Source: Suillus spraguei
Lineage: Eukaryota > Basidiomycota > Agaricomycetes > Boletales > Suillaceae
Length of the DNA stretch: 64,000 bases
NCBI GenBank assembly: GCA_016800925.1
Contig: JABCPU010000072.1
Location: 1-64,000 of the forward strand
Reading direction: 5' to 3'
Translations under genes and position numbers: made by a program
Notes under the pieces: generated by a model
The model's input: the letters and a program-made list of their open reading frames with translations, nothing else
The model's database searches: none
Told to the model about the DNA's origin: nothing
In this document: piece by piece, positions 23,238 through 35,334 of the stretch
Layout: the number at the start of each line of letters is the position of its first letter
How positions within the stretch are numbered: position 1 is the stretch's first letter

Positions 23238-23712
23238 TGTCACGAATTCCAAATACAAATCATTACTCTTTTCTCAATTTCCCTAAAGCGTCTAAACCCA
23301 GCGCTAAGACAAACTCAAACTCTATCGAAATCCCCATATCCGCTTCTATAACTGAACTTCCTGATGAAGATGAAGAGATCTTTTATGATGCTATCGGATA
23401 AGATAAGATAAGATAGTATCATGTGATCTTAGAACCTTCTAGAATATGATGTCATAACAATGTCACAACTATCACATCGTACGATTCTCATTTCTATTTT
23501 ATGATTGGCTAGTAGTTTCAAACTCAGTTTACATCTCAGTTTCAATATGTGTATATAGTTAGCTAGTTTCGCTGTAGTAGTTCTTTAGTTCAAACCTCTT
23601 GTATCTACAACTGTAGCAATCCAAGACGTCCTTGCTCCTCTCTCTTCTTGTGATAACCTTAGTTTGAGTCCTAGTCTCTGCCCTTGTGTTAATTCGTTTG
23701 TGGGTTGTGACA
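23238..23712 (-). mobile_element. Copia LTR (5' LTR of the gag remnant)
   Basis: 475 bp with inverted ends TGTCACGAATTCC ... GGGTTGTGACA, next to the gag frame in the position expected for the 5' LTR on the minus strand. Fragments of the same LTR are at 12680 and 21076. GCGC occurs on both outer sides, which would be unusual for an inner LTR edge and may be coincidence. Confidence 0.7.
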
Positions 23713-25843
23713 GCGCTGGACTTTATAGTAAGTGAAACAGAAATGAAAATTTAGACATAACTCATTGACATATATTGTAGAGCCTTGGCCAACGTCAGCG
23801 CGCTGGATCCCACTGGCCTATTATGGCTTGCGCTCAGACCACGTTCCTCAGCTTCTCCCCCTCGTGCCTTGCTTCTCGGATTCTTCAGCCATTCCCTTCT
23901 CTTCTCCTTCTGGTGCGTCAGACTTCAACAGCAGAAAGCCTAGTGCAGATGAAGCTGGAATGTAGTTTAGTTATGCACTTGGGCTATACACATACCACCC
24001 TACTTTGTAGTGCACATTCCTCCCAAATGCACAAGTCTTATTTTGATGTCTGCTATTGTGCTGATGTACGCTGAGAGTAACAGTTGAGTTTCTAACTGAG
24101 TTTTGTTGAGCTTTACTGAGCTTTACCTGAGTTTAGTAAGCTTTACCAATTTTCTCAAACCCTACTTTGAGTCCCACTATTGTAGGAAGGCCTGGTGGAG
24201 GATCAGATGTGATACATCAGCTACCAATGGCTCAAAAGCACACAATGAGTTATAACATTGATGTATCCCACTTTTACAGTAGTTAAAGCAAATTTGATGT
24301 ATCAATATGGCATTATGGACTCATGATGCTGCAGTAAGGTGGGGAGGGTGTGGGAACAATTGATATTAAGGAGATTCCCAAAGTGGGCGATGTTTTGGGG
24401 GAAATTCCCACACTAGGTGGCCCAAAATGCGGAGCTATGAAGTGTAAGAATATTGTGGGGAGGTGTAGGTGGCCAAAAATGCGAAAATATGCTGGGAATG
24501 ATGTATACCTGGGATTCACCAAGGATACATCAACCTGGACAGTGGAAGGCTAAACTGAATGATGTATGGGGTTTTTTGGCTAATAAGCCAGTTTGGGTAT
24601 ATCCTTCCCCCACCCACAGGTGGAACTGTTGAGTTGCACACAAGTCTCAGACACGATCTGCAAGGTAATACCAACTCAGGTTTTACAGTGAACCCGCTGA
24701 CAAACGCATAGCGTCCTCCTACAGAAAAATTCCTACTTATATATGCCAGCCAACGCTAAAACCATGCTGCCGACGCCCAGTAATATTGCGCCATCAATGC
24801 GCCATCGATCCCGAAGATTCCTGATAAGTGTCGAGCTCGTACCTCGACCCTGATAATCCAACAGGAACCCACCATAGAACATGAGTGTCTAGTTTTGTAT
24901 AGCAGTGTCTTCGTGATGCCAAGTAAATAACAAATACTTGTGACAGAATGTCCACGTCAGTGCACAACAGGTATGCGAGCTTTCAGATCTAGTGAGACGG
25001 TGCATGGTGGCATGTGCGTTTCGTCTCGTAAGCCAAACACTTACGGGGTCCTACTTCGGATGTTTCCGAGACGTGAATTCGTTTCCGCATAATCACTCTT
25101 GCGCGGATCTCATTCAACACCTTGCAGCAATCATTTGGAATGAACTTCATGACCTTTGCTGAACAATCTGCAATCGTCAATGAATGCCGTTCGGAGGAAT
25201 TACCTTCATAGGTTTGAGAGATTTCGATCTCATCCCAGAGTACCTTCTCATCGCCTAGATATTGCATCTGTGCCATTCAATGAAACCTATGTAAGCGAGA
25301 TTCACTGCATCATCAGTTCTCAATGCATTCGAAAGCCACTGCGTTCACTACATCAAATTTTCGTCACATGAGTGAGAACGCGAAGAGTTTTTTCAGGAGC
25401 AAAAACTGTACGAATATTGTATTTCCTGACTTACTAGTGTAGACACATTTCAAAGTGGCCACGCATTGCCAGAATCACAGTATGCCGTCTGAAGTCGACC
25501 GAAGGCGTGTCCTTGGCACTTGTATACTAATAGTATGTGAGCACGCAACATCCCTAAGTACTACCTTCCTTCACCTGTTAAAAGATTCTCAGTATTTATA
25601 TATTCATTCATTTGGGTGGGTACAGCTAGAAACGCGTCAATTTGTGACTAGATATGAGATACGCCAGCAAGCCCCGCTAGGTATGTGAGAACACCAGGTG
25701 GTCGGAGAAGCAAACCATTTCTTGCCACATTTTATCGGGAAGTCAGTCCTTCACTCGTGATGACTTGGATCGCAACTATTCAGTCATCGCTTTCCTGAGG
25801 GGGACTAAGGTTCCCAAACGTTGCTATCGCGTTCGCTAGCACA
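23713..25843. other. Intergenic with short AT-rich repeats, no clear gene
   Basis: Around 24090-24150 there are irregular repeats of a (c)tgagctttac unit, and GATGTAT(C/A) recurs several times at 24210-24530. On the minus strand 25276-24989 is open for 95 codons (MAQMQYLGDEKVLWDEIEIS...) with a GTAAGTG donor-like site near 25040. It could be an exon of an unrecognised gene, but the support is weak. Confidence 0.35.
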
Positions 25844-25850
25844 TATATAA
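25844..25850 (+). promoter_or_regulatory. TATA-box-like element
   Basis: TATATAA lies 32-38 bp upstream of the ATG at 25882 of the aspartyl-protease-like gene. Confidence 0.4.
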
Positions 25851-25881
25851 TGGGTATGATATAACTTTTCAGTAAACTATC

Positions 25882-27330
25882 ATGATGTTTCCCGCTGCAT
25901 CCTGGTGGACGCTCCTGGCTTTGTCAATCTCAATCACAGGTTCGCCCGTTGAAGTTCGTAATTCCCGCATCATCCTCCCCATGACCAGCGGGCTACATTT
26001 CTCCAATGGTACCAACCCGGTGCAGCGCGATGATGTCCGACTTATTGATGTTACTTTGGATAATGCTTATGTGTTCTCCTCCGTAACAATTGGCGTTGGC
26101 GGTCACTTGCGCACCATATCCTGTAGGTTCAACACTGAGAAAATATGCGGTTACTAATGTATTATTGAAGACCGCTTGATTGTCAACACCGCGAGCGCGA
26201 TCACATGGATTGGCGCCAACAAGCGGTACCGCCCATTCAGTAACACTTGGTTTCCCATAAGTATAACCTACCCTTATTCGGAATACTTCTTTGCCGGTAT
26301 GACATACAACAATATCATAAGTTGAAAATACCTACGATCATCTATAGGAACACTATGCACCGATACCGTCGAGATTACTGATGGGAACGCCGTCGACGAT
26401 ATGACTATTGGTGGTGCCACTGAAACGCGGGGCGTTGCGCCTTTTGACGGTATGCTTGGCATGGGGCCTAGAAGCTTGTCTCGCGGCCTCATTCCAACCC
26501 AACCGGAAAGAACGCTTGAAACTGTTACCGAACGCCTGTTTATGCAAGGCAGCATTTCTCAGCCCCTTGTTGGTCTCTTTTTCAAGCCCTCTATGGATTC
26601 AGTCAATCTTGATAATGGAAGGCTCGTCTTTGGTGATCAAGACCCTGGCTTTAACATCGGCAACATCGCATACACGTAAGCTATCTCAGCTCCTGGATCA
26701 ATCCAGACTGATAGTAGTTATTTTGTTTCAGTCCTCGCACCAGCAGGATGCCTGCATCGGACTATTGGGGTATCGATCAGAGCATCGAGTACGGCGACAC
26801 GGAGATCTTACCACTCACCTCTGGTATCGTGGATTCTGGCATGACCTTTATTTTTATTGCCTCCGGTGTGTATTTAGAGTCAGCGAGTAATAATGGTCTA
26901 ATCAACGTTTGATAGATGCCTATGAAGTGTACAAGCGTGTAACCGGCGCTTATCCTGATCCGAGGACTGGAATGCTCTCTATTAGCCTTAGGCAGTACAA
27001 TGCCCTGTTGCCCTTGGAATTCCATATTAGCGGAGTACGTCAATTCTGTCAGCCCTCACACCCCTTGTTCAACATTTTGCATGGCAGCAAACCTACAAGC
27101 TGTCCCCTAACGGCCAAATATGGCCTCGTCAACTCAACTACATGATTCAGGGTATTGAGGATGGTATTTATCTCGTGATTAAAAGCCTTGACAAACCCAC
27201 CGGCCATGGGATTGACTTTTGTCTTGGCTACGCATTCCTCCAGCGTTTCTACAGTGTGTTCGATGCCTTCAGCGCCAGCCCCAGAGTCGGCTTTGCCACA
27301 ACCCCGTACACTAATGCCTTCACCAACTAA
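25882..27330 (+). CDS. A1 aspartyl-protease-like secreted protein lacking the first catalytic Asp
   Basis: Six exons (25882-26122, 26171-26296, 26348-26675, 26732-26865, 26916-27034, 27088-27330) give an open 396-aa protein, and all junctions keep phase. It starts with a signal peptide (ASWWTLLALSISITGS) and follows the pepsin/polyporopepsin A1 layout: VTIGVGG, then LIVNTASAITWIGANK, the flap region YPYSEYFFAG, FDGMLGMGP, the second catalytic motif GIVDSGMTF, and RFYSVFDAFSASPRVGFA at the end. The first motif, DTGS in active enzymes, is NTAS: both the catalytic Asp and the invariant Gly are changed, and the flap Tyr context is altered. The second Asp is kept. The intact frame suggests a selected non-catalytic protein, or a very young pseudogene. 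The family role is extracellular proteolysis at acid pH. Confidence 0.85.
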
Positions 27331-28400
27331 TATGGAATGCCAAAGTATACAAACCATCATTTTTCAGACGCACATCAGGAAAAAACCAAAATCGTAGGAG
27401 CCGTAGTGACAGCTACATAGTGCTACATAGCCACTGTAATGATATGTAGGCAGGTTGGAGCTCAAACCCGTGGCAGTTGGGTCAATTTGCGGTCGGCAGG
27501 CATGGTCGGCACGGCACACCCCGAGCGGCTGACCCATAATACTATAAACGAGCCTATGAGCAATAGATCTTATCTGAGAGACACAGATCCAAGATCCTCC
27601 ATTCTACAAGCGTTAGCAGTCCAATGATGTGTCCAGAGATCTGACAACGCCTCCTTCACTATGCCAGAATTCTAATCAGCATCCTGATATGTGCTCTACT
27701 ACAATCTACCTACCCCAAAGACCCAGAACCGTACCATACTTCTATTCTCTCAGGTGAAGGCTGGATCATGGAGCTTCTTACCGGTCATCCAGAACGCATT
27801 TGATGCGAACTGGGTATGCATGCACATGCCTTTGAAGCACTCATCTCTGAGCTCCGTAACTTTGGCTATGTTGACTCCAAGTTCGTCTCGCTGGAAGAAC
27901 AAGTTGCTATATTTCTATACTGCAGAGAATTTTGTTACTTCGAACTGTCATACATGGGTACTTTCACGTCTCATTGGAATGGATGTCCTATATGAATTAG
28001 GGTGTCGAGTGCTAAAAAAAACTTGTGTGTAATTTTTTCAATGGCAAAATATATTTGAATTATTTAAAGTTTAAAAGAACTTCGTTCAAGCTGGAGTATT
28101 GGATGACAGTAGTTGCGATCAAAATGGCAGGCCTAACAATGCTCGTCATTACGATACAACAAGTGTAATTATCTTTGCCAACATCACCATCACTATCAAG
28201 AACAACAAGGAGGAAGGGTATTCTCGTCGGGGGTATCGTATCTCGTACAGTCTCCATTACACTATTACTACAGTCGAAAATTGCCCACTCTCAGAACGAA
28301 TCGTAAAATTATTTCTGCACCATCAGCGTCAGCATCACATTAACAGGGTGTGAAAAGTTTTTTATTGATGCCAAATAAACTCACTCTGCAATAAACTCCT
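27331..28400. other. Intergenic, no supported gene
   Basis: Short ORFs only. AATAAA-like signals on the minus strand around 28355-28375 could serve the 3' end of gene B. Confidence 0.4.
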
Positions 28401-31279
28401 TCAATGCTTTTCCACAACGGTCTGCCTCTTCTTTGTAGGAGAAGACACTGTGACATTGATCGGTTCAGCGTCCTGCCGCTCAAGAAGTAAATCGACAATC
28501 GTATTCGTCAGCGCACTGGTGAGTTCCTGGGGACTTTTTCCAGGAGAGGGGACTTCGGGAACGGGTGGTGGGTATCTGGGTGAGTCTTGTTTCGCGGTGA
28601 ACACGAATGGAGTAAGACAGTGTAAAATCTATGGAACAAGAACGCACCAGCGAAAATAGTCCTTAAAATTCTTGCTTTTACGGCACTCAGACGGGCCTGA
28701 ATCTCGGAAGGGCCTTGTTCATCAGAAGAGTCCAGTTTCTCCTGTGCGCGTAATTCCTCGAGTCGGGCCACTTCTTTAAGTAGGAAGGCATTGCGGTGGG
28801 TTTCAGCTTCTTTTTGGACGGGAGTGAGAGGCGTTGGCTCTGATTTGAGAGTAGAGTCTGGAGGTAAAACTTTGACTTGGTTCAGATTACTGTGGGTGGA
28901 CATACATACCTATATCTTGGACTTCATCGCCTGCAACTTGTGTATCACCACTTGCAAGGTTGTCATCTTCGCGTGTGGCTTGGCTATCATCAATAACTCC
29001 TTGATTACCCTCCCCACCTTGTTCAGTCTTTTCTTGCTCTTTTTCTTGCCGTTTCTCTGGAGTATCGTCCTCTCGGTTTGCGCTTTCCGCACCTCGGGCA
29101 TGATCTCCAGTGTCTTGAGTAGTCTCAGTGTTCTCGATGGTACCCTCATTTGCCTTTTGTCCACCCACGTCATCCACATCTCCGATATTTTCGCTTATAA
29201 TTGCCCCTTCTCCTGTGGCAATCTGCGGCTCTTCTTCTCCCGCACCGCCATCGGCACCCTCACCTCTTGAATCTTCCGCGATCTGTTTGCTTGGCCCCTT
29301 CCGATCATTAACGCCTGCACCAAAATTCGCCCCACGCGGATGCACAGGCGACTCGAATTCTTTAAATGGCGGTGGCGGATCGTCATCAATATCAGCACCG
29401 CTGGTTTCTAAAGGATTAAACCGCCCCGTGACAGATTCATCGCACGCTCCTGCACCTGGGAAGATTGGGTCTAGTTCAGTAGATGGAGATTTGAGGCCTG
29501 GCATGGGACGAATTGGGATTGCAGGATCGTAATCGGTAGGGTTTCTGACGGAGGTGGATGTAAGACCTGGGCTTGTACACCTTGACTTGGGTTTGGGGGT
29601 AGGCGTCTTAGATGGGGCAATCGGTGTGTGGGTCCTGGAGAGAGGTGCAGGTGTGGGTGTCTTGGATGGAAGCGCAGGTGCGGGTGTGGTTGAACGGTGC
29701 TCTGCACTGCTATATTTCAAGTCCAGCTGTACATTTATGGTCGTTTTTTCAGTCGGGGGCGCTGGGGAATCGGTGTGTGGATCCTGGAGAGAGGTGCAGG
29801 AGCGGGCGTCTTGAATGGAAGCGCGGGTGCGGGTGTGGTTGAACGGTGCTCTGCACTGCTATATTTTAAGTCCAGCTGCAAGTTCGTGGTTGTCTGTTCG
29901 GTCGGGGGCGCTGGCGTTGGCGGTTTAGGTTGGGGTGCCGAAGCGTGTGCTGGATTTGGGAGAGTTGTGGGCGTCTTGGACGGGGAGAGGGACGTACTCA
30001 ACCCAAGCGCTGAACTAGTGCGCGCACAGTCATTGCCAGAATGTATTGAGGCGTACCGGAGCGCTGAGGCATCTGCCCGCCTGCCTGTATAGCAAACCCA
30101 CCGATTCCAGCAGCACCATCGGACAGGATAATCTGTTCAGGGTGACGAAGCATCGAATGTTGCCATTTGCTGGCTGGCATGGTGTGCTGTCAAACTCGAC
30201 TGGTTACCGAAGGTAGGCTGATTTTGTGCTTGTCCGAATACCGCCGCCAAGCTCGCTTGATGGGGTGGTGCGCGTGCAGGAGATGATCCTGATGGTGGAA
30301 CTGGCGATACATGGACAGAGAGATCAATCTCAGAATCTGGGATGGGAGGGAGAGCTCCCATGTGCGCGCGGGGGGTAGGAGAGATGATTTCGAATGTGGT
30401 TGTTGTGGCTACAGGTGGAGTGAAGAGCACGCTGAGGTCTTGATCTTGTTCCTGCTCCTGTTCTTGCATGTGGGATGGCACGGTGGTATGTACCCGCTCG
30501 TGATCTGGAATCAGTATAATGTCGTGCCTTGAAGAATCGGAATCAGAGCTGGAAGAGAGAAGGGACGGGCGGCGAGAGGGAGAATCTGGGTTGAAAGGAG
30601 GACGGTCAGGGTCGACATCGGTATGAATGAAAGCCGGGGAGGGTCCTAGAAGAACTTCACGTGTAAGAGTATTTGTCACAGAAGGGGTTACTTGGCTGGA
30701 TGGCGAGCCTGATGTTAAGCGTCTCTGTAGGATCGGGGTTGGGGAAGCTGGCGGGGCAGCACGCGTGCTCGACACATTGGTAGACGTTGGAGAACGAGAT
30801 AGAAAACCCGGTACAGGATTTGAGATAGATATGTTTGGGACCTGTATATCATTCTCGATCCTCCATCGTGGCACGGACCTCCTCATCGCTTTGGCATCTT
30901 TCCTTAGCGTCCTGTATGCATGCCTCAGCCCTGCCTGCCGCAACACGCTGGGCGCTATGTCAGCAAGGAGGAGCCCAACGAGTGTCCATGCGCCGGTGAG
31001 GGCAGAACGGACTATCGAGTTGACGAGCAAGAAGTCGATAGCGAACCGAGTAGCAAGGGCGAGATATGCATCGTTGGGATTTCGAGGATTTTTATGGAGG
31101 AAATGGGAAAGCACAAAACCTTCCCAGAGCCCGACGAGTGTACCTTGAATGATAATAATTAGATGAGCCATATTGACATTCTAACAAGACGCACTAGTAA
31201 GCCTAAGATCACTGTCAGTCAAGATATCGATGACGGCGCGTAGGGCGAGCCCAACACCGATGGCGACGACATTATCCAT
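28401..31279 (-). CDS. Gene B: paralogue of gene A, disrupted in the middle
   Basis: The N-terminus aligns residue by residue with gene A (MDNVVAIGVGLALRAVIDIL; TLVGLWEGFVLSHFLHK; TGAWTLVGLLLADIAPS), and exon 1 is also 85 nt (31195-31279, intron 31144-31194). The C-terminus matches too: PPPPFKE, the charged helix KEVARLEELRAQ, and SALTNTIVDLLLERQDAEP. Introns are placed at 28858-28909 and 28586-28647. The middle is Pro/Thr-rich and contains a 148-bp tandem duplication (29621-29914). Because 148 is not a multiple of three, it shifts the frame near 29760; another apparent shift lies near 30138. Gene B is therefore either a pseudogene or carries assembly indels. Function unknown; the N-terminus is predicted to be membrane-embedded. 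Confidence 0.65.
29621..29914 (-). repeat. 148-bp tandem duplication inside gene B
   Basis: ATCGGTGTGTGG starts units at 29621 and 29769. Both contain GGTTGAACGGTGCTCTGCAC and end in the GTCGGGGGCGCTGG block. The encoded peptide KYSSAEHRSTTPAPALP appears twice. Confidence 0.85.
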
Positions 31280-31445
31280 ACTATCACATACGCCGTGGAC
31301 GATGACGAGATTAGCTGAGCTCTGGATCTTGCAGCCCTTTAATTTGTGATCGAGCCAACGATCCGATCGCAACTCGAGGCTTCAGCACGGACCTATATGG
31401 GCAAATAGGAACAAATAACTTGATTACAGGGAACTGATTATATTT

Positions 31446-34400
31446 CTACCGTGCCCTAGCAAATCCTCCCGTTGACAAACTTTCTGGTACAGGTCCACCG
31501 CAATCATACGTTTTGTCCTCTGTGACAACTATTTCGATCTCCCCACCCACTCTAAACGTATCATAGAAATCAATGTAACATCTACTTTTCGCAGGAACTC
31601 CATTGATCGTCACGCTTTTCACATACGCGGGCACACCATCGGGTATCGGGTACGCCACAGACGCAGAAGAGTAATTGATAACAGTTACCGTAGTGTTGGT
31701 ATCGAGGTAGCTGTTGTGGATGGTATATTTTGGTGTGAAGGGGGAGACAATAAGGTAGTGCGTGGTTGAGGGAACTGCACCCGAGTCAAATTTCATGACT
31801 GGGTGAACGAATTTAGAACATACCAGGGTACAATCCTAAGAGATGGAAACTGAGGAGTGTTGCCATTGCGGCCTGATCGTCATTTCCAGGAAGACCCGCA
31901 ATGTCTGGATGTAATTCAGCATCGCTCCATATAAGCCAGATTCTCAAATCTTACCGATATCAAAGTTATTCATAACGATATCGCGGACACAGTCAACAGA
32001 GCGCCATGGTTGGTTTGCATAGTGATATCCGATGGGTGTCTGCACAGGTAAGCACCGTTTCAAGCTTGTATATCAGGGACTAACCTGGAAAGAAGGCTCG
32101 TTGCCTGCCAGGTAATATCCGGCCTGGATGTCGATAATGTGAATGCTAACCAGGACGACCCATAGGATGGACTCACTTCAAAGAAATGATCGAGTCGATT
32201 CATGAACGCTGTATCTCCTCCCATGAGCTCAACTAAGTATCCTGTATCATGTGGCGCATACCTGTTATTGTCCCTCATAAGACATCCAATCTCTACGTAA
32301 GAACAGAGACACTCACCAGCTATACTCCCACGACGATGATTCATAGAAACCGCTCTGGGTATCCTCCTGAAGCGAGCACGATCGACTGCTCGTATCCTTC
32401 GGTGAGCAGTCAATGGGGTCAGTGTAATAGAAGGTTCCATTGGAGAATCTCTTCTGCATGAATCCTGCAATGACAACGTCAGGATCGACGTCCCTGTAAT
32501 CACATCGACTCAACATACCTTGGTATCCATCACTGTCTACACTTGCGTCCCAGACATTGCGGTACCACTGCAAGGTTTGTGATCAGCAACTTCGGACGCC
32601 ACTGTTCGCTCACATATGATCGGTTCGTGTAGTATTCAACATCTTCTATTTTTCCAAGCACTTGTGCAACCTGGCGAATACCGAAGTCCTCGAATGCGTA
32701 CTAGAACGGGTACAGCCGAACCTTCAGATTGAAGAACACCAGCATTGATCACGGAGAATTCACCTCAAGAGTTCTACTTCCCTCCCTGGTCTGTCTACCG
32801 GTACTCCCAGTGTCTAGAACAGCAAAGGGTACGTAGGAAAATTGCCTGCAAACCTGATTTAGCGCTCGCACTCAATACACAACAAAGTCACGCACTTGTA
32901 CACATTCACCTGCCTGCCCATTGTATTCCATTCAGGCGGATTCACCTGCCCGTCCGTGACGAGGGCAGTATACAGCTCGTCGAGGTCGATCCCCAGCGCT
33001 TGCGCCTCATTGTGATAGTTCACCGCAAACTGTGCGACGATATTGTCACCGCTTGACCCACCTTGGGTCCACCCGGGCAGGTTGTTTGCGCGGCATTCCG
33101 GCATCCAGCCGAGTTTACGCCAGCCGTCGATGTAGTGTCCACGATTTGTGCGAATTCAACCGGGGAGTGAAGAGTCATGAGGGGGTAGAATGTTCGGAAC
33201 TGTACATGTAGGTGAGTAAAATTTTGACATCACATCATTGCTACCTACCGTGTCCCAGCTACAGTAAAGAGAGTCAAAATAGAATGATTTCGTGTTCGCA
33301 AACGCGCCTTGAGTTTCTAGAGTAGCATTATTCTGCAGAGACATCGTTAGCCCAACTTCGCTACAATGCTTTACACCCACAGGAGTTAATGACGCCCGGT
33401 ACAGGGACGAATACAGCATCTCCGTTACATTAGGGGCGTGTTTACAACATCGATTTCAATCTTGCTGAGCTTCTCTTGCCAAAGAGCCTTGGACGCCTTT
33501 TGGATTTCCTCAAAGGAACTTGTGCCAATTTCCTCCTCGGCATTGGCGCAGGCCTGGTCCGTCGATACAAATGAAATACCCACGCGAAGGATCACTTCCT
33601 TTGGGTTACCTCATATGAGAAGAGTGCACCTGATTGGTAGGGTGTACCGCCTATTATGTTCTGAGAGAGATTGAGGTGAGTCTGACCGAGTCCTTTTGCG
33701 TCGAGGCCGTAGCTAATGAGCATGTCATTAGATCAAATATACCACTAGCGCGCAGGCTCACGTATCACCCGTCCAGATACCATATTCACTCAGCTTTTGA
33801 GTTCCGCTGTTCAAGAGATCATAACAAGCAAATGCTTGGTAGTGGTACTCGCTGGGACCGAAGCTAACGCACAATTAAGCTGACTTACCATATCACTGAC
33901 CAACGACGCTTACCTGGAGCCGTAGTGGCCGCCAATTGTGATACGACCCCTATCTGGGTCAATATCAAGGGTCCCACCCGCAAATGATGCTGGCAAGTCG
34001 TTGGCTAGGTCGAGCACAAAGTACGGCTGCGAGCCCTCTGGGAATGTGAAGCGTTCTAGCCCAGCACGACGCGTCGATGTAGCTTCCATCTTGATATCAT
34101 TATCTAAAGTCAGCGAAAAGTAACCCGGGTACGCGTCTGTCGCGCTCGCTTCAGCTCCTAGGACTTCTATGCAACACAGACGACACCATACCATCGCTAT
34201 CGTTCTTCCTGTACCTCTCACGCGCCAGCAGCGTGGTCGTGCACGTGTCGAATCCTGAAGGACAAAGGAGGGGCATGACCTCAAAGTTACCATACGTCCC
34301 GAGGGATGACCCTGTGCCACTATCATGCATGGGGCTCATGCCGCGAGCTTTTTGGGATGGATCTGCGTTGTACCCTACGGACAAATAATCCTAAATTGTA

Positions 34401-34862
34401 ACGGTAGCGTGCGCAACCTGCAGAACAACTTACCCGCTGGCGCGTAACCCGTGAAGTCTACGGTGAATTTGACCTGGAAATAGGTGTGCGCGTTGTTGTC
34501 ACGGTGATATTGAAATCGAAACATCATACCATTCCGAAAGGCACTGACGCGCCTGGGCTGCATAGCAGACATCATTCAACGGCTCACGACGCGTCACGGA
34601 GGGAAACTTACCAAACATCCCCATAATTGGTGTAATCTGGAAAATAGCTGTCAGAACAAGCGAACTTCTAGCCGACAAAGGGATCTACCAGTTCCAATGA
34701 AAGGATTCACGAAAGCAGTGTAGTCGATATCCGTAGACTTGGATGCCTGGGCACCTGCTATGGCGGCACTGATACGTGTTTGAACATCTGGTGATGGCTG
34801 AGCGTATGTTGTGCCAATCCACACCGCTGTGACAGCAACAGATGCCAGTAGCCACCAACCAT
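31446..34862 (-). CDS. GH92 alpha-mannosidase, many short introns
   Basis: Secreted exo-alpha-mannosidase of glycoside hydrolase family 92, acting on alpha-mannosides of glycoproteins or cell-wall mannan. Family segments appear in order on the minus strand: IDYTAFVNPFIGT (~34710), PMHDSGTGSSLGTYGNFEVMP (~34320, in parts), MEATSTRRAGLERFTFPEG, FVLDLANDLPASFAGGTLDID, PECRANNLPGWTQGG (~33090), GFMQKRFSNGTFYYTDPIDCS (~32440), RYAPHDTGYLVELMGGD and LPGNDDQAAM (~31880). It ends at 31446 after GGFARAR. Exons are short and separated by introns of roughly 50-60 bp; I did not fix every junction. The signal-peptide frame (WWLLASVAVTAVWIGTTYAQ) is one base out of phase with the ATG at 34862, so a base seems to be missing just after the start. 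A TATA-like box is at 34909-34916. Confidence 0.8.
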
Positions 34863-34908
34863 GATCAGACTGTTGTTCGGTTCGTGTTGTGGGGCAGCTA
34901 GCAAACGC

Positions 34909-34916
34909 TATATAAT
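34909..34916 (-). promoter_or_regulatory. TATA-box-like element of the GH92 gene
   Basis: ATTATATAG on the minus strand, about 47 bp upstream of the ATG at 34862. Confidence 0.35.
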
Positions 34917-35334
34917 ACTGAGCGCTTGTGTAGATCTTCCGAAAAATTTATATGCATTCATTTAATGACCCGAACTTAATGACGGACAACTGGTAGTATT
35001 ACACCTTACGTGGCATCTGGAGATAGTTGCATGCAACTCAGTAAGGGTCAAGTATGTTCGTGACGTGGTTTTGAATGAGATTCATTATGGCTACGCCACG
35101 CAGAATATGTGATCATACGAAGAGCCTGAAAGTACAGGCATCAGTCTGCTACAGGGGCGCGATCAAGTTGAGACTGTGGGCATTAAACGGAGATAAACCC
35201 AGGATGATTCCGTCACACTTCAGGATCGAGACGTGGTTTGCCCTGCGACGTGGCGAATACCTCATGCTTGTCCGAGGTCTAAGGCCAAAACTTATTAGCA
35301 TTTTAACAAAATGTTGTAAGGTAAACCCACGGGG
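34917..35334. other. Intergenic spacer
   Basis: No coding evidence on the minus strand. The plus-strand ORF at 35075-35512 is judged to be chance, because it overlaps the conserved hydrolase exon antisense. Confidence 0.4.
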
